Notes: generated by a model from the sequence alone, not told the origin. A stretch of DNA of 64,000 nt from Thalassorhabdomicrobium marinisediminis (GCF_003072065.1 NZ_QCYG01000002.1:372001-436000), one strand, 5' to 3'. Shown: positions 1-10,611, numbered from the stretch's first letter. Program-made: numbers and translations.

Positions 1-138
1 GTCTGGGGCTACAACGCCGGTGTGACCACCCACACGCTCGAGACCCATATCTACCGCTTGCGACAAAAAATTGAACCCGATCCGTCCAACGCGCGTTTGC
101 TTGTTACAGAAAGCGGCGGTTACCGGTTGGTCGCGTGA
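1..138 (+). CDS. OmpR-family response regulator, C-terminal end (partial)
   Basis: These are the last 45 residues of an OmpR/PhoB-type response regulator, covering part of its winged-helix DNA-binding domain. The recognition-helix stretch [16 protein letters not shown] and the closing hairpin around SGGYRLV are typical of the family. The receiver domain lies outside the window, so its signal and partner kinase cannot be told. The frame is open from base 1 and ends at TGA 136-138, and a strong terminator follows about 60 bases later, so this is probably the last gene of its transcript. Confidence 0.9.
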   Translation, partial: VWGYNAGVTTHTLETHIYRLRQKIEPDPSNARLLVTESGGYRLVA

Positions 139-199
139 CCTGACGGAATTATCGATCCCTTGGTGATGGGGTTTCATCACCACCTCCCTGTTGGACTTG

Positions 200-224
200 C
201 CCCGGCTTCGGCCGGGGTTTTTTT
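200..224 (+). terminator. Intrinsic terminator after response regulator
   Basis: A perfect 7-bp GC stem (CCCCGGC / GCCGGGG) with a TTCG tetraloop is followed by seven T residues. It lies 62 bases after the response regulator stop and before xth, and should end the upstream transcript. Confidence 0.88.
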
Positions 225-281
225 GTGCTGTGAGGTGTTGCGCGGCGTGTGGGACGGGCGAAGCTTGGGGGCGTTGCCCCC

Positions 282-330
282 CGTCCTGCGGACGTCCCCC
301 GGGATATTTGCAAAGCAAAGAGGAACGGGG
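282..330. repeat. Possible short intergenic repeat element upstream of xth
   Basis: A small hairpin (CGTCC-TGC-GGACG, 282-294) is followed by a C/G-rich block and then an A-rich purine tract (AAAGCAAAGAGGAAC). The layout, GC-rich part then GGGATATTT then A-rich GAGGAA, recalls the short repeats near 34853 and 61054 but is not a close copy. No coding potential is seen. Assignment as a repeat is inference from architecture only. Confidence 0.25.
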
Positions 331-408
331 CGGAATCCGGTTTGCAAATGCCCCCGATCCTCTGACAGAAGGGGTGGATTGCGGAGCGAAGACACAAGAG
401 GTGCAAGC

Positions 409-1197
409 ATGTCCTTTACCCTGGCGACCTGGAATATCAACTCGGTGCGCCTGCGCGAAGGGCTGGTGGCGCGGCTGATGCGCGAAGAGGCTCCGGACGT
501 GCTGTGCCTGCAGGAATGCAAAAGCCCGGTGGAGAAGATCCCGCTCGAGCAGTTTCGCGCCTTGGGCTATCACCACATGGTCGCGCGCGGGCAGAAGGGC
601 TACAACGGCGTGGCGATCCTGTCCAAGCTGCCCATCGAAGAGGCCGGGGCCGAGGATTTCGCCATGCTGGGCCACGCCCGCCACATCGCCGGACGGCTCG
701 AGAACGGGGTGACGATCCACAACTTCTATGTGCCCGCCGGCGGCGATAAGCCCAACCGCGAGATCAACGAGAAGTTCGGCCAGAAGCTCGATTATCTGGC
801 CGAGATGCGCGACCATTTCCACGCCAATGCCCCTGAAAAGGCGATCCTTGTGGGGGATCTGAACATCGCCCCGCGTGAGGATGACGTCTGGGATCACAAG
901 AAACTGCTGCGCGTCGTCAGTCATACGCCGATCGAAGTCGAGGCGCTGGCCCAGACCCAGGACAGCGGCAAATGGGTCGACGTGACCCGCGCCCATATTC
1001 CCGACGGCAATCTGTACAGTTGGTGGAGCTACCGCTCGCCCGATTGGGACGGGGCCGACAAGGGGCGGCGGCTGGATCATGTCTGGGCCACGCCCGACAT
1101 CGTCAACGCCGCCCATTCCAGCCGCATCCTGCGCCCTGTGCGCGGATGGGAACAGCCCAGCGACCACGCGCCGGTGCTTGCCACCTTCGATCTTTAA
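409..1197 (+). CDS. xth: Exodeoxyribonuclease III (AP endonuclease, XthA family)
   Basis: This 262-residue protein belongs to the endonuclease/exonuclease/phosphatase family and should cut DNA 5' to abasic sites and trim 3' ends in base-excision repair. Family motifs are in order: WNINS near the N-terminus, the metal-binding glutamate E36 in LQECK, GDLNIAP in the middle, RLDHVWATP, and the final SDHAPV with catalytic Asp-His. The frame stays open upstream to 160, but homology begins at MSFTLATWNI, which has an AAGAGGT ribosome site just before it, so ATG 409 is chosen. It sits alone between the terminator at 200 and the cnoX operon. Confidence 0.95.
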   Translation: MSFTLATWNINSVRLREGLVARLMREEAPDVLCLQECKSPVEKIPLEQFRALGYHHMVARGQKGYNGVAILSKLPIEEAGAEDFAMLGHARHIAGRLENGVTIHNFYVPAGGDKPNREINEKFGQKLDYLAEMRDHFHANAPEKAILVGDLNIAPREDDVWDHKKLLRVVSHTPIEVEALAQTQDSGKWVDVTRAHIPDGNLYSWWSYRSPDWDGADKGRRLDHVWATPDIVNAAHSSRILRPVRGWEQPSDHAPVLATFDL

Positions 1198-1218
1198 CGC
1201 GGAAGCCGCCGGCGGGGC

Positions 1219-1248
1219 CTTGGCGTCGCCCGATCGCGGCCCCATATA
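1219..1248 (+). promoter_or_regulatory. Candidate heat-shock (RpoH) promoter of cnoX
   Basis: CTTGGC (1219-1224) and CCCCATATA (1240-1248) are separated by 15 bases. This resembles the sigma-32 pattern of a CTTGAA-like -35 and a CCCCATNTA-like -10. It lies 33 bases before the start of a chaperone-type thioredoxin, which fits heat-shock control. It is a motif match by eye only. Confidence 0.4.
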
Positions 1249-1281
1249 GACCCACAACACAGCCGACAACCGGAGACGACG

Positions 1282-2193
1282 ATGCTTGAACTTGGTGGAC
1301 AACAACCAGCCGCAGCCGATGACCTGATCAAGGACACGACCGAAGCGACCTTCATGCAGGATGTGATCGAAGCCTCGCAATCGGTGCCGGTGATCGTCGA
1401 TTTCTGGGCGCCGTGGTGCGGGCCTTGCAAGACATTGGGGCCAGCGCTGGAAGAGGCGGTGAAAAAGGCCGGGGGCCGGGTGAAGATGGTCAAGGTCGAT
1501 GTGGACCAGAACCAGGCGATTGCGGGCCAGTTGCAGATCCAGTCGATCCCCACGGTCTATGCCTTCCACAACGGCCAGCCGGTTGACGGCTTTCAGGGCG
1601 CGCTGCCGCCCAGCGAAGTTGATGCCTTCGTGACCAAGATCGCGGACCTTGCCGGCGCGCCCGACAACGGTCTGGCCGATGCGGTGGCCGCAGCCGAGGA
1701 AATGCTGGCCGAAGGTGCTGCCGCCGACGCGGCCGAAACCTTCGCCGCCATTCTGGGCGAGGATGGCACCAATGCCACCGCCTATGGCGGGCTGGTGCGC
1801 AGCTATCTGAGCCTTGATCAGGTCGAGGAGGCGGAAGCCGTGCTCAACGGTGCGCCCGCCGAGATTGCCGATGCGCCCGAGCTGGAAGCTGCCCGCGCTG
1901 CGGTCGAGCTGGCCAAGCAAGCCGCCGGGGCCGGGCCCGTGGCCGAGTTGCAGGCCAAGGTCGAGGCGGACGAAAATGACCATCAGGCGCGGTTCGACTA
2001 TGCGGTGGCGCTCCATGCGTCCGGCGACAGCGCCGGTGCGGTCGATCAACTGCTTGAGCTGTTCCGCCGTGATCGCGACTGGAATGACGGCGCGGCCAAG
2101 GCTCAGCTTTTCACGATCTTCGACGCGCTTAAGCCCAACGATCCGGTGGTACTGGACGGGCGGCGGAAGTTGTCGTCATTGATATTTGCTTAA
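1282..2193 (+). CDS. cnoX: Thioredoxin-domain co-chaperone (CnoX/YbbN family)
   Basis: The 303-residue protein has an N-terminal thioredoxin fold (about residues 15-125) with the redox motif WCGPC at 45-49 and the cis-proline region SIPTVYAF. An alanine-rich helical C-terminal half (about 130-300) looks like tetratricopeptide repeats. This layout is that of CnoX/YbbN, a chaperedoxin that holds oxidised client proteins and passes them to GroEL or DnaK. Unlike E. coli CnoX, both active-site cysteines are present, so disulfide activity is likely. It heads a likely operon with the LON-domain and Trm112-like genes. The trxA symbol would be wrong because of the long C-terminal extension. Confidence 0.9.
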   Translation: MLELGGQQPAAADDLIKDTTEATFMQDVIEASQSVPVIVDFWAPWCGPCKTLGPALEEAVKKAGGRVKMVKVDVDQNQAIAGQLQIQSIPTVYAFHNGQPVDGFQGALPPSEVDAFVTKIADLAGAPDNGLADAVAAAEEMLAEGAAADAAETFAAILGEDGTNATAYGGLVRSYLSLDQVEEAEAVLNGAPAEIADAPELEAARAAVELAKQAAGAGPVAELQAKVEADENDHQARFDYAVALHASGDSAGAVDQLLELFRRDRDWNDGAAKAQLFTIFDALKPNDPVVLDGRRKLSSLIFA

Positions 2194-2220
2194 ACCGCTT
2201 CGCGTACTACTTATCCGGTG

Positions 2221-2853
2221 ATGGCAAAGCACCGTGACCTTCCTGACGTAATCCCGATCTTCCCGCTGTCTGGCGCGTTGCTGTTGCCGCGCGCGCATTT
2301 GCCCCTGCATTTGTTCGAGCCCCGCTACCTCGCGATGGTTGAGGATGTGCTGAAAACTGACACGCGGTTGATCGGCATGGTGCAACCCAACGGGGAAGAT
2401 CGCCTGCATACCATTGGTTGCGCCGGGCGTGTCACGGCCATGTCCGAGACCGAGGATGGCCGCTACATGATCACCCTCACCGGCGTGTCGCGGTTCCGGA
2501 TCGTCGAGGAGGTTGAGGGTTTTGTGCCGTACCGCCGGTGCCGCGTCGATTGGTCGACCTTCGTGGCGGACCTTGGCGAGGATGAGACCGATCCGGCGCT
2601 GGACCGCGGGCGGCTGATGGCCCTGCTCGAGCGGTTCTTCGAGGATCGCGGGCTCAGCACCGATTGGGACAGCCTGAGAGAGGCCGAGCCGGAGCTTTTG
2701 ATCAATTCGCTGTCGATGCTTTGCCCGTTCGAGCCGGAAGAGCGGCAGGCGCTGCTCGAATCCCCCTCGCTGGAAGAGCGGCGCGAAACGCTGGTGACCT
2801 TGATCGAATATGCGTTGCACGGCGGCGGCGATGATGCGCAAATGCTGCAATGA
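2221..2853 (+). CDS. LON substrate-binding-domain protein (protease domain absent)
   Basis: This 210-residue protein consists of the N-terminal substrate-recognition domain of Lon, recognisable from [26 protein letters not shown], here cited only in part, and [20 protein letters not shown]-like strands. The AAA+ and Ser-Lys protease domains are missing, as in the widespread stand-alone family. The function of such proteins is not settled; a link to protein quality control is suggested by the CnoX gene 27 bases upstream. ATG 2221 follows an in-frame GTG at 2218 and neither has a clear ribosome site, so the exact start is uncertain. Its stop overlaps the next start by 4 bases. Confidence 0.88.
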   Translation: MAKHRDLPDVIPIFPLSGALLLPRAHLPLHLFEPRYLAMVEDVLKTDTRLIGMVQPNGEDRLHTIGCAGRVTAMSETEDGRYMITLTGVSRFRIVEEVEGFVPYRRCRVDWSTFVADLGEDETDPALDRGRLMALLERFFEDRGLSTDWDSLREAEPELLINSLSMLCPFEPEERQALLESPSLEERRETLVTLIEYALHGGGDDAQMLQ

Positions 2854-3038
2854 ACACCGTTAAGAAATTTGACCCGAAAATGCTGGAAGCTCTGGTCTGT
2901 CCGCAGACCCAAAGCCGGTTGAGCTACGACGCCGAAAAAGACGAGTTGGTCAGCAGCGCCGCGCGCCTTGCCTTTCCGATCCGCTCGGGCATTCCGGTCC
3001 TGCTGATCGACGAAGCCCGCGTGCTGGGCGACGACTAG
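2850..3038 (+). CDS. Trm112/YcaR-like small protein
   Basis: A 62-residue protein aligned along its length with the YcaR/Trm112 family: [20 protein letters not shown] then a C-terminal [20 protein letters not shown] signature. Trm112 proteins activate methyltransferases in eukaryotes and archaea; the bacterial role is poorly known. The usual CPxC pair is reduced to CPQT, so metal binding is unlikely. Translation is probably coupled to the LON-domain gene through the ATGA overlap at 2850. Its TAG stop overlaps the stop of the convergent ubiH-like gene in a shared CTAG. Confidence 0.88.
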   Translation: MNTVKKFDPKMLEALVCPQTQSRLSYDAEKDELVSSAARLAFPIRSGIPVLLIDEARVLGDD

Positions 3039-4240
3039 CCTTTCATCAGACTGGGCAGGTCCCCGGTTAGGCCCGCGGCCTCACGGATGAAGGACCGGCG
3101 CAGGGCAGGGGCGGCGTTGACCAGTCCCATGCCCACATCCCGCACCGCGCGCAGCAGCGGATTGTCGTTCGAGAACAACTTGTTGAAGGTGTCCGTGGCG
3201 ATGGCCAGCGTTGTCGTGTCGAAGCGGCGCCATTGCTCGTAACGGGCCAGCACCGCCGGGCTTCCGATATCCTCGCCCCGTTGTCTGGCGTCGCGCAGCA
3301 CATCGAACAGGGCCGCCACGTCGCGCAGGCCCGCGTTCAGCCCCTGTCCCGCGATGGGGTGGACCCCATGCGCCGCATCCCCCACCAGCGCCACGCGTTC
3401 GGCGATGAAGCGGTCGGCGATGGTCAGCGTCAGCGGGTAGCTGAAGCGCTTTCCGGTGACGCTGATTTCCCCCAGAAAGCTGCCGAAGGCGGGGCGCAAC
3501 GCGTCAAGGAACTCGGCATCGTCCAGCGCCATGATTTGTGCCGCGCGGGCGTCGGTCTCGGCCCAGACGATGGAGGAGCGGTTGCCGGTGATCGGCAGGA
3601 TCGCCAAGGGGCCGGCGGGCATGAAGAACTGATGCGCGATGCCGTTGTGAGGCAGGGCATGTTCGACCGCGCAGACGATGGCGGTTTGGCCGTAGCCCCA
3701 TCCGGTGCGGGTGATGCCCGCGCGTTGGGCGGTGCCGCTCTGGCGTCCGTCCGCGCCGACCACAAGCGCCGCGCTGATCGTATCGCCCGAGGCCAGCGTG
3801 ACGCTTCCTGCGCTCTGCGCCTCGACCCTTTCGCCCGACCGCTGGGTAATCCACGCTTCGGCGTCCATCGCGGCCATCAGAGCCCGGCGCAGGTGGCGAT
3901 CCTCGACCATGTAACCCATCGGCCCTTCTTCGATCTCGGCGTGATCGAAGTGCAGCATCCACGGCGCCGCGCCTTCGCCCGCGCGCCCGTCCGTCACCTT
4001 GATCTCGAGCATCGGCTGGGCGTGTTCGGCCACCGCGTCCCACACCCCGATGCCGCGCAGCAGCCGCACCGAGGCAAGCGCCAGCGCATAAGACCGTCCG
4101 TCGAAATCCGACAGGGCGCGGGTGGGCGCGGGAAGCGCGTCGATCACCGTCACCCGCAGGCCGATTCGGGCAAGGGCGAGGGCCAGAGCAGGGCCATTCA
4201 GCCCGCCACCAACGATGGCAATATCTGTATCATGGGTCAT
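3035..4240 (-). CDS. FAD-dependent ubiquinone-biosynthesis hydroxylase (UbiH/COQ6 family)
   Basis: The 401-residue flavoprotein monooxygenase carries an N-terminal FAD motif ([12 protein letters not shown]), a central substrate/FAD segment (GADGRQS) and the family signature [18 protein letters not shown] near residue 285. Proteins of this family hydroxylate the ubiquinone ring at the inner membrane; which position (UbiH, UbiF, UbiI or the broader alphaproteobacterial UbiL type) cannot be told from the sequence alone. The frame extends 12 codons further to 4276, but [13 protein letters not shown] fits family starts better. It diverges from the amidase gene with about 77 bases between the starts. 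Confidence 0.9.
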   Translation of the reverse strand: MTHDTDIAIVGGGLNGPALALALARIGLRVTVIDALPAPTRALSDFDGRSYALALASVRLLRGIGVWDAVAEHAQPMLEIKVTDGRAGEGAAPWMLHFDHAEIEEGPMGYMVEDRHLRRALMAAMDAEAWITQRSGERVEAQSAGSVTLASGDTISAALVVGADGRQSGTAQRAGITRTGWGYGQTAIVCAVEHALPHNGIAHQFFMPAGPLAILPITGNRSSIVWAETDARAAQIMALDDAEFLDALRPAFGSFLGEISVTGKRFSYPLTLTIADRFIAERVALVGDAAHGVHPIAGQGLNAGLRDVAALFDVLRDARQRGEDIGSPAVLARYEQWRRFDTTTLAIATDTFNKLFSNDNPLLRAVRDVGMGLVNAAPALRRSFIREAAGLTGDLPSLMKG

Positions 4241-4317
4241 GCTGCGCAATATGGGCTGCCGCGCGGGATTGTCCATGCGCCCCGTGGTCGCTACCGTCCC
4301 CGCAAAAGGAGAGGGCG

Positions 4318-5646
4318 ATGCAAGACTGGCTTTGGCAAACGGCGGCGGATCTGGGGCGGGGAATCGCGGCGGGCAGGATCGATCCCGTGGACCTGTGCGA
4401 GGTTTATCTGAACGCCATCGACTCCCATGAGCTCACGCCGCGCATCTATGCCCGCGTGACCCATGACCGCGCCCGCGCGGAAGCCTGCGCTGCCAGCGCC
4501 CGCGCCAAGGCGGGGCAACGACGCTCGCCCCTCGATGGGGTGCCGGTCTCGTGGAAAGACCTGTTCGATACCGCGGGCGTGGGCGCCGAGGCGGGCACGG
4601 CGCTGCTCGCGGGCCGCGTGCCAGAGCGTGACGCAGAGGTGTTGCGGGTGGCGACCGCCATGGGGCTGGTCTGTCTGGGCAAAACCCACATGAGCGAGAT
4701 TGCCTTCAGCGGGTTGGGCTACAACCCGACCACCGCGACCCCGCCCTGCGTGAACGACGCGCAAGCGGTGGCGGGCGGGTCGTCGTCGGGGGCGGCGGCC
4801 TCGGTCGCTTTCGGGCTGGCGGCCGCGGCGGTGGGGTCCGACACCGGCGGCTCGGTGCGCGTGCCCTCGGTCTGGAACGACCTCGTGGGGCTGAAAACCA
4901 CACATGGGCGGCTGCCGCTGGAGGGGTCAGTGCCGCTCTGCACGGCGTTTGACACGGTCGGGCCGCTGTGCCGCTCGGTCGAGGATGCGGCGCTGATGCT
5001 CGCGGCGCTTGAAGGCGGGACTGCACCAGATTTGCAGGGGGCGTCGCTGCAAGGGATGCAGTTCGCCGCCCTGCAAACCATCGTGCTCGACGATCTGGAC
5101 GCGACGGTGCGCGATGGCTACGCGACGGCGCTCGACAAAATCGCAAACGCGGGGGCAAAGATCGTGCCCTTGGAGGTGCCCGAACTCACCCGCGCCTTCG
5201 AGATGTCGCTGCCGCTCTATACCGCCGACGCCTATGCCAACTGGCGCGATCTGGTTGAGGCCGCGCCGGAGAAGATGTTCCGCCAGATCCTGACCCGGGT
5301 GCGCGGCGGCAAGGACGTGCCGGCGCATGAATACCTGTCGCACCGGGCCGAGCTGCAACAGATTCGCGCGGCCTACGGCCGGGCCACCGCGGGCTTCGAT
5401 GCGGTGCTGTGCCCGGGTGCGGCGCATCTGCCCCCCAAGGTGCAGCGCCTGATCGACGACGACACATATTACGTGCAGGAAAACCTTCTCAGCCTGCGCA
5501 ACACGCGGGTGGGGAACCTGATGGATCTGGCCTCGCTCGCGGTGCCGACGGGCGTGCCTTCGGTCGGGGTGCTGGTCAACACGCCGCCGCAAACCGAGGA
5601 ACGCGCCTTGCGGATCGGCGCGGCGGTTGAACAGGTCCTGCGCTGA
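4318..5646 (+). CDS. Amidase signature family enzyme
   Basis: A 442-residue amidase-signature hydrolase. The full Ser-cisSer-Lys triad is visible: K80 in PVSWKD, cis-Ser S155 in AGGSSSGAAAS and nucleophile S179 in GSDTGGSVRVPS. The spacing S155-S179 (24 residues) matches characterised members. The family cleaves amide bonds of very varied substrates, so the substrate is unknown; it is not GatA, because no gatC or gatB neighbours exist and the C-terminus differs. It is a single gene with a GGAG-type ribosome site (AAAGGAGAGGGCG) before ATG 4318. Confidence 0.9.
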   Translation: MQDWLWQTAADLGRGIAAGRIDPVDLCEVYLNAIDSHELTPRIYARVTHDRARAEACAASARAKAGQRRSPLDGVPVSWKDLFDTAGVGAEAGTALLAGRVPERDAEVLRVATAMGLVCLGKTHMSEIAFSGLGYNPTTATPPCVNDAQAVAGGSSSGAAASVAFGLAAAAVGSDTGGSVRVPSVWNDLVGLKTTHGRLPLEGSVPLCTAFDTVGPLCRSVEDAALMLAALEGGTAPDLQGASLQGMQFAALQTIVLDDLDATVRDGYATALDKIANAGAKIVPLEVPELTRAFEMSLPLYTADAYANWRDLVEAAPEKMFRQILTRVRGGKDVPAHEYLSHRAELQQIRAAYGRATAGFDAVLCPGAAHLPPKVQRLIDDDTYYVQENLLSLRNTRVGNLMDLASLAVPTGVPSVGVLVNTPPQTEERALRIGAAVEQVLR

Positions 5647-5810
5647 CCGTCGGGCGTTTCGGTTCACGGAAAAAACCGCCGAAAATCCGTCCCTTGCCGA
5701 AAAGCCACACAGGTGGCGGGCATCGTGTCCTTTTTCTGGACAGCCCAGACCCCGTCGGGCTATTTTGAATGAAAGCGACCCGGCAATGAGGTCGCAACCT
5801 TGAGGCAGTG

Positions 5811-6989
5811 ATGACGTACCCCGAGCGGTTTTCGAACCTACCGGCCTATGCGTGGCCGCGCTTGCGCGCCCTACTCGACGTCCATGAACCGGGCGCCGAA
5901 CCGATCAACATGACAATCGGTGAGCCGCGCCACCCGTTTCCCGCCTTCGTCGGCGAGGTTCTGGCAGGTGCCGTCGACGAATTCGCCAGATACCCCACCA
6001 ACGAAGGCTCGCCCGAGCTTCTGGCCGCGATCTGCGGCTGGATTTCGCGCCGCTATGCCGTTGATGTGACGCCGGATCGGATCATGGCGCTGAACGGCAC
6101 CCGCGAAGGGCTTTACAACGCGGCCATGGCGCTGTCGCCCGAGACCAAGTACGGCCAAAAGCCGGTGGTCCTGCTGCCCAACCCCTTCTATCAGGTCTAT
6201 GCGATCGCCGCCCTGTCGGTGAATGCCGAACCGGTGCTGGTGCCCGCCACCGCCGCCACGGGCCATCTGCCCGACTACGCCAGCCTGCCCGAGGACGTGC
6301 TCAAGCGAACCACCATCGCCTATATCTGCAGCCCCGCGAACCCGCAGGGGTCTGTCGCGGACCGCACCTATTGGGCCGATCTGATCGCGCTGGCCGAAAA
6401 ATACGATTTCAAGATCTTCGCGGATGAATGCTATTCCGAGATCTACCGCGACACGCCGCCCATGGGCGTGCTTGAAGCCGTGGCCGACACCGGATGCGAC
6501 CCCGAGCGGGTCGTGGCTTTCCATTCCCTGTCGAAACGCTCGAACCTGCCGGGGCTGCGGGCGGGCTTTGTCGCCAGTGGGCCGAAAAACGTGGCCGAGA
6601 TGCGCCAGTTGCGCGCCTATTCCGGTGCACCCCTTCCGATGCCCCTGCAACGGGTGGCCGAACGGGTCTGGTCGGATGAGGCGCATGTGGTCGAGAATCG
6701 CGCCCTCTATCGTGCGAAGTTCGACCTTGCGGACGAGATTTTCGCCGGCGTCGAGGGCTACAGCTCGCCCGACGCGGGCTTTTTCCTGTGGCTTCCGGTG
6801 GCGGACGGCGAACAGGCCGCCCTGCGGCTGTGGCAGGACACCGGCGTGCGGGTGCTGCCCGGTGCGTATCTCAGCCGGCCGGACCCCGCAGGCGACCCCG
6901 GCGCAGGCTATATCCGGGTGGCACTGGTCGCCCCAAAAGAAGAAACGCAGCGCGGTCTGACCCTGATCCGCGACTGTTTGTACACGTGA
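5811..6989 (+). CDS. Pyridoxal-phosphate aminotransferase, class I (DapC-like)
   Basis: The 392-residue fold-type I aminotransferase has the substrate/cofactor motifs [25 protein letters not shown] and the Schiff-base lysine in [14 protein letters not shown], followed by the arginine that binds the substrate carboxylate. The overall pattern is nearest to N-succinyldiaminopimelate aminotransferase (DapC) of alphaproteobacteria, which would place it in lysine/peptidoglycan precursor synthesis, but other specificities are possible. ATG 5811 with GAGG 5-8 bases upstream is preferred over the in-frame GTG at 5808. ftsK begins 11 bases after its stop, suggesting co-transcription. Confidence 0.88.
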   Translation: MTYPERFSNLPAYAWPRLRALLDVHEPGAEPINMTIGEPRHPFPAFVGEVLAGAVDEFARYPTNEGSPELLAAICGWISRRYAVDVTPDRIMALNGTREGLYNAAMALSPETKYGQKPVVLLPNPFYQVYAIAALSVNAEPVLVPATAATGHLPDYASLPEDVLKRTTIAYICSPANPQGSVADRTYWADLIALAEKYDFKIFADECYSEIYRDTPPMGVLEAVADTGCDPERVVAFHSLSKRSNLPGLRAGFVASGPKNVAEMRQLRAYSGAPLPMPLQRVAERVWSDEAHVVENRALYRAKFDLADEIFAGVEGYSSPDAGFFLWLPVADGEQAALRLWQDTGVRVLPGAYLSRPDPAGDPGAGYIRVALVAPKEETQRGLTLIRDCLYT

Positions 6990-7000
6990 GGAACAGGCAC

Positions 7001-10000
7001 ATGGCATCATATCAATCCCGTCAGCGCGATCCGCTTCTGGACAGCACCACGCAGGCCGCCATCGAAAAGCGCGGTCGCGAACTGGTGGGAATCGCACTGG
7101 TTCTGGCGGGTCTTATGGTCGCGATGATGCTGTGGTCCTATGCGCCCGATGATCCGAACTTCATGTCGGCCACCGACGCGCCGGTGCAGAACTGGCTGGG
7201 CCGCCCCGGGGCGTCGTTCGCGGCGGCGCTGTTCATGATCGTCGGCTACGCCTCATGGATGGCGCCGCTGGTGCTGGTGGGCTGGGGTCTTCGGTTCACC
7301 TTCCACCGGGGTCAGGAACGCGCGTTGGGCCGGGTGATCTTCGCCCCCATCGCCATTGCCGCCACCGCGATCTATGCCGCCACCCTGTCGCCCGGCGCTG
7401 GCTGGGACGAAAGCTTCGGGCTGGGCGGGCATTTCGGCGACATGGTGCTGAGCATCCTTTTGACCGTTCTGCCCTTCGGCACGACCTTCAGCGTCAAGCT
7501 GATGTCCCTGTTCATGGGCGTCGGCGTTCTGGCCTTCATGGGCTTCACGCTGGGCTTCACCATGTATGAGGTGCGCAAGCTTTGGCGGTTCCTGCTGGTG
7601 GGGCTGATCGTGGCCTATGCGGGCGTGCTCAAGGTGCTGGGGATGACGGCCTCGACCTCTTACAAAGCGGCGCAGTCGCTGGGGGCCCGGGTTCAGGAAC
7701 GGCGCGAAATCTCCCGGCAGGAGCGCGCCGCCTATGCGGGCGAGCGTGACGCCGAACGCGCCGCCGCCCGTGCGGTGCCCGCACCGACCCCCGCAGATGA
7801 ACAAGCCCGTGTGGCCGCCGTGGTCCGCGCCAACCCCGCGATGCCCACGCGGTATGAGGATTTCGACCCGATCGATGGCGACGACCCCTACGAGCCGCCG
7901 ATGGCCGCACCTGCGGCTCCGACCCACATGGCATCCGCCCCACTCACCGCGCCCGCGCGCCCAGCGGAGCCCGAGGCCAAGCCCGGACTCTTCGCCTCGC
8001 TCCTCAAGCGGTCCGAAGCGATGCCCGCGCCCGAGCTGGTGGACGAAGCCCCGCTTGAGCATGAGGTGCCCGAGGCCGACAGTGACCGCATCAGCGCGCG
8101 GATCGCCTCGGTGGTGCGCAGCCGCTCCGGCCAGCCGCCCGAGGTGCAGGTCGCCCCGAAACCCGGCGTGAACCCCGCCGTCTCCGCCGCCATCGCCAGC
8201 CGGAGAGAGGCGCAGATGGGCCGCGTGGAGCCCCCTGTCGTCAAACCGACCGGCCCGCGCCCGCTGGTGCTGAACGCCGAACAGAAAGCCGCGCTCGACA
8301 ACGTCGGAGAGCCGCTGGCCGAGGCCGCAGAACGCGCCGCCGCGCCCAGGCCCGAGCCCGCCGCCCCGGTCGAGGCCCCCGCACCGGCCGCGACCTACAT
8401 GCCAAGCGCCAGCCCCGTGCCCGAGGCGAAGTCCGTCGTGCAGCACCCGCCCCGCCGCGTGGTGCAGCCCTCCAAACAGGCGCAGGCCGAGGCCCAGCCG
8501 CCGCTCAAGTTCGACGACAGCCAGCAGTCCGACTACGAGATGCCGCCGCTGAACCTGCTGACCTCGCCCGACAGCGTGACGCGCCATGTGCTCAGCGATG
8601 AAGCGCTGGAAGAGAACGCGCGCATGCTGGAAAACGTGCTCGATGATTACGGCGTCAAGGGCGACATCGTCAGCGTCCGCCCCGGCCCCGTTGTCACCAT
8701 GTATGAGCTTGAGCCCGCCCCCGGTCTCAAGGCCAGCCGCGTGATCGGCTTGGCCGATGACATCGCGCGTTCGATGTCGGCGCTGTCCGCCCGTGTTTCG
8801 ACGGTCCCGGGCCGCAGCGTGATCGGGATTGAGCTGCCCAACGAGAATCGCGAAATGGTGGTGCTGCGCGAAATGCTTAGCGCGCGCGACTTCGGCGACA
8901 GCAGCATGAAGCTGCCACTGGCGCTGGGCAAGGACATCGGCGGTGAGCCGATCATCGCCAACCTTGCCAAGATGCCCCACCTGCTGATCGCCGGGACCAC
9001 CGGCTCGGGTAAGTCGGTGGCGATCAACACGATGATCCTCAGCCTGCTGTACAAGCTGACGCCCGACGAATGCCGGATGATCATGATCGACCCGAAGATG
9101 CTGGAACTCAGCGTTTATGACGGCATCCCGCACCTGTTGTCGCCCGTTGTGACCGACCCGAAAAAGGCGGTCGTGGCGCTGAAGTGGGTCGTGGGCGAGA
9201 TGGAAGAGCGTTATCGCAAGATGTCCAAGATGGGCGTGCGCAACATCGACGGCTACAATGGCCGCGTGGCGGATGCCTTGGCCAAAGGTGAGATGTTCAG
9301 CCGCACGGTGCAGACTGGCTTTGACGACGACACCGGCGAGCCGGTGTTCGAGACCGAAGAGATGCAGCCCGAGAAAATGCCCTATATCGTCGTCATTGTT
9401 GACGAGATGGCTGACCTGATGATGGTCGCAGGCAAAGAGATCGAGGCCTGCATCCAGCGTTTGGCGCAGATGGCGCGGGCGTCGGGTATCCACCTGATCA
9501 TGGCGACGCAGCGCCCCTCGGTCGATGTCATCACCGGCACGATCAAGGCCAACTTCCCGACGCGGATTTCCTTCCAGGTCACCTCGAAGATCGACAGCCG
9601 AACGATCCTGGGCGAGATGGGCGCAGAGCAGCTTTTGGGCATGGGCGACATGCTCTACATGGCCGGCGGTTCGCGCATCACCCGCGTCCACGGGCCGTTC
9701 TGTTCCGATGAGGAGGTTGAGGAAATCGTCAACTACCTCAAGGCATTCGGCCCGCCGGAGTATATGTCCGGGGTGATCGACGGCCCCTCGGAGGAGAAGG
9801 AAAGCAACATCGACGCCGTGCTGGGTCTGGGCGGCAACACCGACGGAGAGGACGCGCTCTACGACACCGCCGTCGCCATCGTCGCCAAGGACCGCAAGTG
9901 TTCCACCAGCTACATCCAGCGCAAGTTGGCGATCGGCTACAACAAAGCCGCGCGTCTGGTCGAGCAGATGGAGGACGAAGGCGTCGTGTCAGCCGCGAAC

Positions 10001-10042
10001 CACGTGGGCAAGCGCGAAATCCTCATCCCCGAGGCAAACTAG
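7001..10042 (+). CDS. ftsK: DNA translocase FtsK
   Basis: This 1013-residue septal DNA pump coordinates chromosome segregation with division. The N-terminal membrane part (about 25-220) shows four to five hydrophobic segments. A long Ala/Pro/Glu-rich linker (about 230-520) follows, then the alpha-beta motor with Walker A GTTGSGKS at about 665-672 and Walker [10 protein letters not shown] near residue 800. The C-terminal gamma winged helix (about 950-1010, [20 protein letters not shown]) reads KOPS sites. The open frame begins much earlier, but [13 protein letters not shown] with AGGAACAGG upstream fits. Its stop shares a CTAG with the convergent exoD-like gene. Confidence 0.96.
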   Translation: MASYQSRQRDPLLDSTTQAAIEKRGRELVGIALVLAGLMVAMMLWSYAPDDPNFMSATDAPVQNWLGRPGASFAAALFMIVGYASWMAPLVLVGWGLRFTFHRGQERALGRVIFAPIAIAATAIYAATLSPGAGWDESFGLGGHFGDMVLSILLTVLPFGTTFSVKLMSLFMGVGVLAFMGFTLGFTMYEVRKLWRFLLVGLIVAYAGVLKVLGMTASTSYKAAQSLGARVQERREISRQERAAYAGERDAERAAARAVPAPTPADEQARVAAVVRANPAMPTRYEDFDPIDGDDPYEPPMAAPAAPTHMASAPLTAPARPAEPEAKPGLFASLLKRSEAMPAPELVDEAPLEHEVPEADSDRISARIASVVRSRSGQPPEVQVAPKPGVNPAVSAAIASRREAQMGRVEPPVVKPTGPRPLVLNAEQKAALDNVGEPLAEAAERAAAPRPEPAAPVEAPAPAATYMPSASPVPEAKSVVQHPPRRVVQPSKQAQAEAQPPLKFDDSQQSDYEMPPLNLLTSPDSVTRHVLSDEALEENARMLENVLDDYGVKGDIVSVRPGPVVTMYELEPAPGLKASRVIGLADDIARSMSALSARVSTVPGRSVIGIELPNENREMVVLREMLSARDFGDSSMKLPLALGKDIGGEPIIANLAKMPHLLIAGTTGSGKSVAINTMILSLLYKLTPDECRMIMIDPKMLELSVYDGIPHLLSPVVTDPKKAVVALKWVVGEMEERYRKMSKMGVRNIDGYNGRVADALAKGEMFSRTVQTGFDDDTGEPVFETEEMQPEKMPYIVVIVDEMADLMMVAGKEIEACIQRLAQMARASGIHLIMATQRPSVDVITGTIKANFPTRISFQVTSKIDSRTILGEMGAEQLLGMGDMLYMAGGSRITRVHGPFCSDEEVEEIVNYLKAFGPPEYMSGVIDGPSEEKESNIDAVLGLGGNTDGEDALYDTAVAIVAKDRKCSTSYIQRKLAIGYNKAARLVEQMEDEGVVSAANHVGKREILIPEAN

Positions 10043-10611
10043 ATCAGCCACATCAGCCCGCTGATCACCGCCACGCCGGCGGTGATCAGGGCGATCAGCA
10101 TCACCAGCCCGTCCCGCACGGTCAGCGCGATGCCGATCAGCGCAATCGCCGCCATCGGCAGGGCGGCGGCGAAGGGCACCACCTCAAGAAAGGGCACCGT
10201 CAGCGCCATCAGGATCACCACCACCGCGGCGGCCCGTTGCGCGGGTTTGCTGATCAGTTTTTGCAGTCGCCGTTTGAGGATGTGATCCAGTTTTTCTGCA
10301 ACAGGGTGCATCTTTTCCACAGCCGTCTCGACGCGGTCCGCCTCAACCGAGCGGTTGCCCAGAAACCCCGGCACCCAAAGCCCGTCACCGCCCCAAAGCA
10401 TCTGAGCGGCGATCAGGATGATGATCACGGCCACGATGGTCGGCAAGGTCGGGATGCCCCCAAGGGGCGAGAGCACCAGCAGCGCGGCGATGAAGAACAG
10501 CGGCCCGTGGCCACGGTTGCCGATCCGGTCGATGATCTCCTCGACCCGCACCGTCTCCTGCCCTTGCGCGAGGGTTTGCAGATCGTCCAGAAGGTCATCG
10601 GTGCCGGGCAT
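10039..10611 (-). CDS. ExoD-family membrane protein
   Basis: The 190-residue protein matches the ExoD (exopolysaccharide synthesis) family: an N-terminal cytosolic segment with [18 protein letters not shown], then four to six hydrophobic stretches including [12 protein letters not shown] and [13 protein letters not shown]. ExoD was named for an effect on exopolysaccharide in rhizobia, but its biochemical role is unknown. ATG 10611 is preceded by AAGGAG at good spacing, while the open frame upstream of it has no family similarity. It is transcribed toward ftsK and shares its stop site. Confidence 0.85.
   Translation of the reverse strand: MPGTDDLLDDLQTLAQGQETVRVEEIIDRIGNRGHGPLFFIAALLVLSPLGGIPTLPTIVAVIIILIAAQMLWGGDGLWVPGFLGNRSVEADRVETAVEKMHPVAEKLDHILKRRLQKLISKPAQRAAAVVVILMALTVPFLEVVPFAAALPMAAIALIGIALTVRDGLVMLIALITAGVAVISGLMWLI

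Noticed and set aside
7253-9691. Long minus-strand open frame antisense to ftsK
   Set aside because: Shadow of the ftsK codon bias, with low-complexity His/Gly-rich translation and no motifs.
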